The notes under the pieces: model-generated
Seen by the model: only the letters and a program-made list of their open reading frames with translations
Database searches by the model: none
What the model was told of the DNA's origin: nothing
Program-made: the position numbers and the translations under genes
Source of the DNA: Synura sp. LO234KE
Lineage: Eukaryota; Sar; Synurophyceae; Synurales; Mallomonadaceae
Reading direction: 5' to 3'
Length of the DNA: 13,514 nucleotides
NCBI GenBank assembly: GCA_015143735.1
Contig: VKHC01000077.1
Span: 7,120-20,633, forward strand
In this document: positions 9,231 to 13,514 of the stretch, one piece after another
Layout: each line of letters starts with the position of its first letter
Position numbering within the stretch: position 1 is the first letter of the stretch

Positions 9231-11919
9231 TTTTGTCTCACATCTTTTTTTGTTCTCCCTAACAGTGTTAACGGCAGGAATAGTAACAAAGCAAATATAA
9301 GGTAATTGTTTAGACGGTAAGAAAGAACTGCTCTTTGGGGAATTATAAGATCTATAAAGTTGGTATTAGAAGCAGTCGCTGCTGATATCCCATGACCGAT
9401 AATTGGTCATTCTTACAATTAGTTCCGCTATCTATTTCGAGCATTTTAAAATATGCTTCCGCACACAGAGATAGTTTGCAACTTCGTTATGCGTTAATTG
9501 CTCTATTATTGCAGCCCATAGGTAGAGTTTTTCAAAAGTGTTTGTGATAACTGTAAAGACCACTCAACGTCGAAGAAAGAAATCAATCGTTATTCCTTAA
9601 GAGGCTGAGCTAATCTAGGCCTATACTATAGCCAAGTCAATCCTGAAAAAAATTAACGTATCAAAATATCACGGAAGAACAATTCTTGAACTTTAATTTC
9701 TTCCGCGTCTTACGGTTTTCGTTATGCATTATTCAGGGAAAGCCTGCACTGCAGGGTTGAATGAGTTAGTTGCAGCACCACGATGCTGATTGCCAGCTTC
9801 ATTCTAACGATGATAATTTAGGCGTTGCAAATGGAAAATTTGAACGACCGCCCTCAGCTTCCACAGCAACGAACCCCTGAGATTACGTTCAACTATAACT
9901 GGCGTGCATTCTACTCTATTGCATCTTTCCATTATACATCCGATAGGCATGTCCCAACAATTCGAAAGTCTACAGTGATACAATCCATGGAAAGTTTTGA
10001 ACGTTTACCGAAGTTGGCTTAAGGCAGCCTATTTTTTGAGAGCGTGGAATCAGCGCAAGATACTTACATAGATTCATCTTAGAGCTGTGTTTACTGGAAA
10101 TAAAACTCCCGTTACTCAGCAGATCCTTGGCTCCTATTCTAACTAACTTTTTCCAGTCTCTAGAACCATACAAAGCAATTACGAAGCTGAATGAACGCTT
10201 TTTCATAGAAATCAACTTAATAGTGGTTTCAAGGCCTAGCTGGAATATATTCAGCGGGCAGGAAATATCTCTAAAACATCCAAGTAATATAAACGTAACA
10301 CTGGAGATTTTCGAGAACGTAAAATTTAAAAGTGGACTTGTCTGGATCAAATATCTCGATGAATAGACATCTTTAGCTATATAAACTCGCTTATACGCCA
10401 TATTATTATTGGAACTCTTTTATGTTGTTGAAGGATATGATCCAAGAACTAAGGGTAGCACGATTTGAGATAATACGAAGTACATCGAAATATGGTAAAA
10501 CATATTCAAAATCTTTATCATAGTATTTCAAATTTCATACTTTAAGTCCTTCGTCGTACCCCAAACTTATTTTTTGTAACTTTTCTGCTAAAATAAAACT
10601 TTTGAAAAACCTCAATATAGACAACTCTGTTCCACAACAATCACATACAGCGAACTAAATCTATTTTTAGATCGTTGTGTGATGCTTTGTGTGCAGAAAT
10701 TGAAGATTTGGGTAATGGTTGAAATCGTCGCCCAAAAGGTAAGAAAGGTAAGCTTGTTACGCTGGCTCTACTTACTGTTGAAAATTCTATATGAATATAC
10801 ATAAATATGGCATGTGTACGTTATTGTTGGAGCATTCCAGACGTTGTACGTAGGTAAGCAAGAATGCAAGTAGATAGTCACATAAAGTGTTTTATGGCAG
10901 ATTCATTTGTGTTATACATTGACCTATCTGAACAAAATTTTCCCCGTCTGCCTCTCCTTGTTATCTTTCAAATGTATGATGTAGAAGCGTTGGTTAAGTC
11001 TACTTAATATCGAGAGCACCAGAAGTGAAGTAGAAAAGTTGAGACAGTGCATTATAAGCATCTACGTGGGTATAGAAGCAGTTGTACATATTGAAGAAGC
11101 ATCAAGATATCCACGTATCTTTTGACTGAAGGCTGACCGTATACTTTTTGTTGACAGATTGTGAGCTCATCAAGAGTTTAGGTTCTGTACCGTGGAACAC
11201 TTGGTCCATTCATTATGGGGCAAAATGATCGCCTCTTGTGGCCGCTCCCGTGGAACAATACTTAAGTTCAGCTTCAGACGCGCCGGATGTTGAACACAGA
11301 AATCAAATTCCATCATCATGTTACCATCAAGGCGCTCTCAAATGAGGATTCGGCACTGTGGTGACCCCGTCCCTCGTCCAGCGGAGCTCGATGAGAGCCC
11401 GCATGATAGTGACTCCTCCGTGCGCATGTTTTCGCCCCTGAAGTCATTGCTAGCTCAAGTCGCGTACTTGAGTATTTTTCAACTTCGAGCTTTTCCTCCC
11501 TCTTTCTTCCCCAACGCTCCCAATTTTAATGGTTGTTGTCTTTCTCGATACATGCGTTTCCCGCGGTTGCACATCCTCATCAAAATTTTACCGTAGTAAA
11601 CGTGAGCGGAGTCTTACTCTTCTCCCAAAGGCGTGGTTCCGTTTTATCCTCTTGCACACCCCGCCCTCTTCTGCTATTTATATGATCCTAAATAACTTGC
11701 TCTACCTACCTCATCTGCTCCCCCAATATATAGCTCCGTTGACCGGGGTACGCGTCCCCTTCCACCATATAATACCTAATTGAGGCCTTAGTTGAATTCT
11801 TGCATTTATCTGGAGCTCTCTACTCGGTCACGAGGATTGCCATTCGTCACATAGGTCCTGGCAGTGGCTCTTCAGAGGGGCGGGTGAGATGCGGGACTTC
11901 ATCACTTTGTTGTTCTGCT
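9231..11919. other. AT-rich stretch without recognisable gene
   Basis: The longest open frame is 143 codons on minus (9970-10401); an overlapping 79-codon frame lies on plus (10127-10366, TTG start). Neither shows a known motif, and both start and composition argue for chance. From about 11400 to 11780 the plus strand is pyrimidine-rich with short open frames made of Ser, Pro and Leu. No tRNA, LTR pair or tandem array was seen. Confidence 0.4.
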
Positions 11920-11961
11920 CACATTCTCATTAAAAATAATTTCTAATTCATGAGAAATGTG
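11920..11961. repeat. Short inverted repeat with one-base bulge
   Basis: CACATTCTCAT (11920-11930) pairs with ATGAGAAATGTG (11950-11961) apart from one bulged A, around a 19-base AT-rich loop. No target duplication is apparent. Confidence 0.6.
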
Positions 11962-12451
11962 TTGTCATTCTTTGACTCTTTAAATTCCAATCATAATGAT
12001 TAACTACTATACAGATTCTTTTCGGAAGCCTGGTGACTCGATAAGTCATATTGTGTGATCACCAAGAATTCTCGGATTACTATACAGAGGGTGGCCGCCA
12101 CAATCAAGAACAAGAATGCTTTACCTCCTCTTCTTCAAGATTTACCTCTTAACAGGAGAAGAAGATGAAGGTGAAGATGAAGAGACTCATTTGTACTACT
12201 TGCATCAGAAGTTTTCGGATTTGTTCAGATATTGTTAATTATTGTTCCTCCTGGAGCACCGGTGAACAAATTAATTCAGTACGTTTTGATAATTATCACT
12301 TATCCCTAAAGAGTGCGTTGTTCCCACTTATGATAGTTGACGCCTCCTTCTTCACTTCTGCCTGCTACCATGGTCATTACATTTGATTTTCTCTCAAGAA
12401 GAGCCACAATATTTAACCATATGTGTAAAACGTTTACCATCATCCGTGTAA

Positions 12452-12652
12452 CAATCTACCGCGGTACGCGGCACCGCTGTAGCGGTGCCACAGTAGCGGC
12501 TACTATAGTGGCACCACTGTAGAGAGCGCTATGGCGGACCGCTATACTAGTCACCACTATTGGGGCTTATACTAACGCAGACACTGCCGAAACCACTATA
12601 GCGGTACCGATATAAACATACACTATGACGGCTCACCGCGTACCGTCGATTG
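12452..12652. mobile_element. Fold-back, MITE-like element with nested palindromes
   Basis: The ends are inverted: CAATCTAC then GGTACGCGG on the left (from 12452) matches CCGCGTACC then GTCGATTG on the right (to 12652), with a 3-base length difference between the two blocks. Inside are a perfect 9-bp-arm hairpin (12470-12489, GGCACCGCT/AGCGGTGCC), a 5-bp-arm one (12507-12518, AGTGG/CCACT) and ACCACTATAGCGGT (12592-12605). The interior looks like degenerate copies of one unit close to ACCGCTATAGCGGT. There is no coding capacity. Small size, terminal inverted repeats and high folding potential fit a non-autonomous DNA transposon. Target-site duplications could not be recognised, so exact ends and superfamily are open. 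Confidence 0.55.
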
Positions 12653-13439
12653 GCTACAGTATATTGAAGTGTGTTGTAATTCTCAAATTGCGTTGCATTG
12701 AAACATTCTAGTTTTGTTTTAAAGTAGTATTGTCAGCAATCTAAAGGGTTTGAAAATTCCTGATAATAGCAATTCAGTTGTAGAAGAAAGGAGATATGCT
12801 TAGCAGAACTGCATCAATAGGAAATATTAAGAAACGCAGGAAATTATAGCAAGTAAAAAAATTCGAGATTTGAAGACTATAACTCCTTATGCTCTCAACA
12901 TAATCAATCATGAACCTCCATCGACCTTTATTAATTATTCAAAATTATTCGAAAATAATTATTAATTATTAAATTTCATTCAGTTACGAAAATATTCGAT
13001 CTTGACGAATTTTCACCAATCCTATTATTTCTTTGCAGTCAGAGTATTTTCAGCACCACAACAACTTGATTTTTCATCGAAATCCAGAAAGTATTATATT
13101 TAAAACTCGATATTTGTCAAATACAAATTTCTTCTTTTAACGTTCGTTGATCCAATATTTTGCTCAGATATTATAAAATAAAATATTAGTTGAGCGATAT
13201 AAGTCATTAATCTCTGCAACTACTTTGCTTACAATACAATAATACTTTTACCGGAAACTCATTCCGAACCATCACTCTAATTTATATTCTATATTTTTGG
13301 TCACTCCATGCGGTACTCTGTAGACAAGGCTCTATTTACGATAATTTTGGACCATGGCTCCTTTACTGCCTGCTTACTATGTACTGCCGCGGTGGTACTT
13401 AAAGCAGAGTCGATTCCATCAGTGGATAAATTTTTTACT
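12653..13439. other. AT-rich gene-free stretch
   Basis: A very AT-rich tract at 12929-12976 carries the small palindrome AATTATT-CGAA-AATAATT (12943-12960). An imperfect palindrome GTACTGCCGCGGTGGTAC lies at 13381-13398 and shares the GCGGTAC flavour of the fold-back element to its left. No open frame of note. Confidence 0.45.
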
Positions 13440-13512
13440 ACTATAGCTGGTGGACTTTAGATGGGTTTTAGATGGTGAAACCACCAGCTATAGTCGTCCA
13501 TCCAAAGTCGAC
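13440..13512. repeat. Two interleaved inverted repeats
   Basis: Pair A: ACTATAGCTGGTGG (13440-13453) with its exact reverse complement at 13481-13494. Pair B: GTGGACTTTAGATGG (13450-13464) with CCATCCAAAGTCGAC (13498-13512), matching at 13 of 15. The order is A, B, A', B', so the pairs cross instead of nesting. TTTAGATGG also occurs twice directly (13456-13464 and shortly after). The structure reaches almost to the window edge and may continue beyond it. Confidence 0.85.
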
Positions 13513-13514
13513 TT

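Noticed and set aside
9361-9374. TGGTATTAGAAGC, near match to an initiator-tRNA primer binding site
   Set aside because: Two mismatches, no LTR ending in CA just upstream and no repeat partner seen.
9970-10401. 143-codon minus-strand open frame
   Set aside because: Unrecognised, AT-rich composition, no motif and an overlapping open frame on the other strand; length is within reach of chance.

Overview
The window looks like nuclear DNA from a eukaryotic alga. Two protein genes at the left end are broken by short GT-AG introns and sit head to head. About 10.5 kb to their right has no intact gene but holds transposon remains and fold-back repeats. One gene is a SOUL-type heme-binding protein whose N-terminus looks like a signal peptide followed by a Ser/Thr-rich, acid-free stretch beginning with Phe. 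That is the layout of plastid leaders in algae with complex red plastids (stramenopiles, cryptophytes, haptophytes). The species cannot be fixed from this sequence.

Layout. 1-1440 (minus): pyrroline-5-carboxylate reductase, last step of proline synthesis, three exons visible, C-terminal exon missing. 1441-1555: shared 115-bp intergenic region, a likely bidirectional promoter. 1556-2834 (plus): two-exon SOUL heme-binding protein of 405 residues. 2835-4179: no gene recognised. 4180-6885 (plus): a very old, frameshifted relic of a Ty3/gypsy pol gene. It is recognised from a colinear series of degraded reverse transcriptase, RNase H and integrase blocks at roughly family-like spacing, and a fresh 40-bp tandem duplication lies inside it. 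6886-8675: nothing firm; the plus strand is markedly G-rich at about 7370-7880. 8676-9209: an open frame with one internal TGA, ending in a strong hairpin. 9231-11919: AT-rich, no gene seen. 12452-12652: a 201-bp fold-back, MITE-like element. 13440-13512: two interleaved inverted repeats.

The two genes share a promoter region but belong to different processes (proline synthesis; tetrapyrrole or heme handling, probably in the plastid), so there is no evident pathway link. No tRNA, rRNA, CRISPR or intact mobile element was found. All homology statements come from reading translations by eye; no database search was possible.
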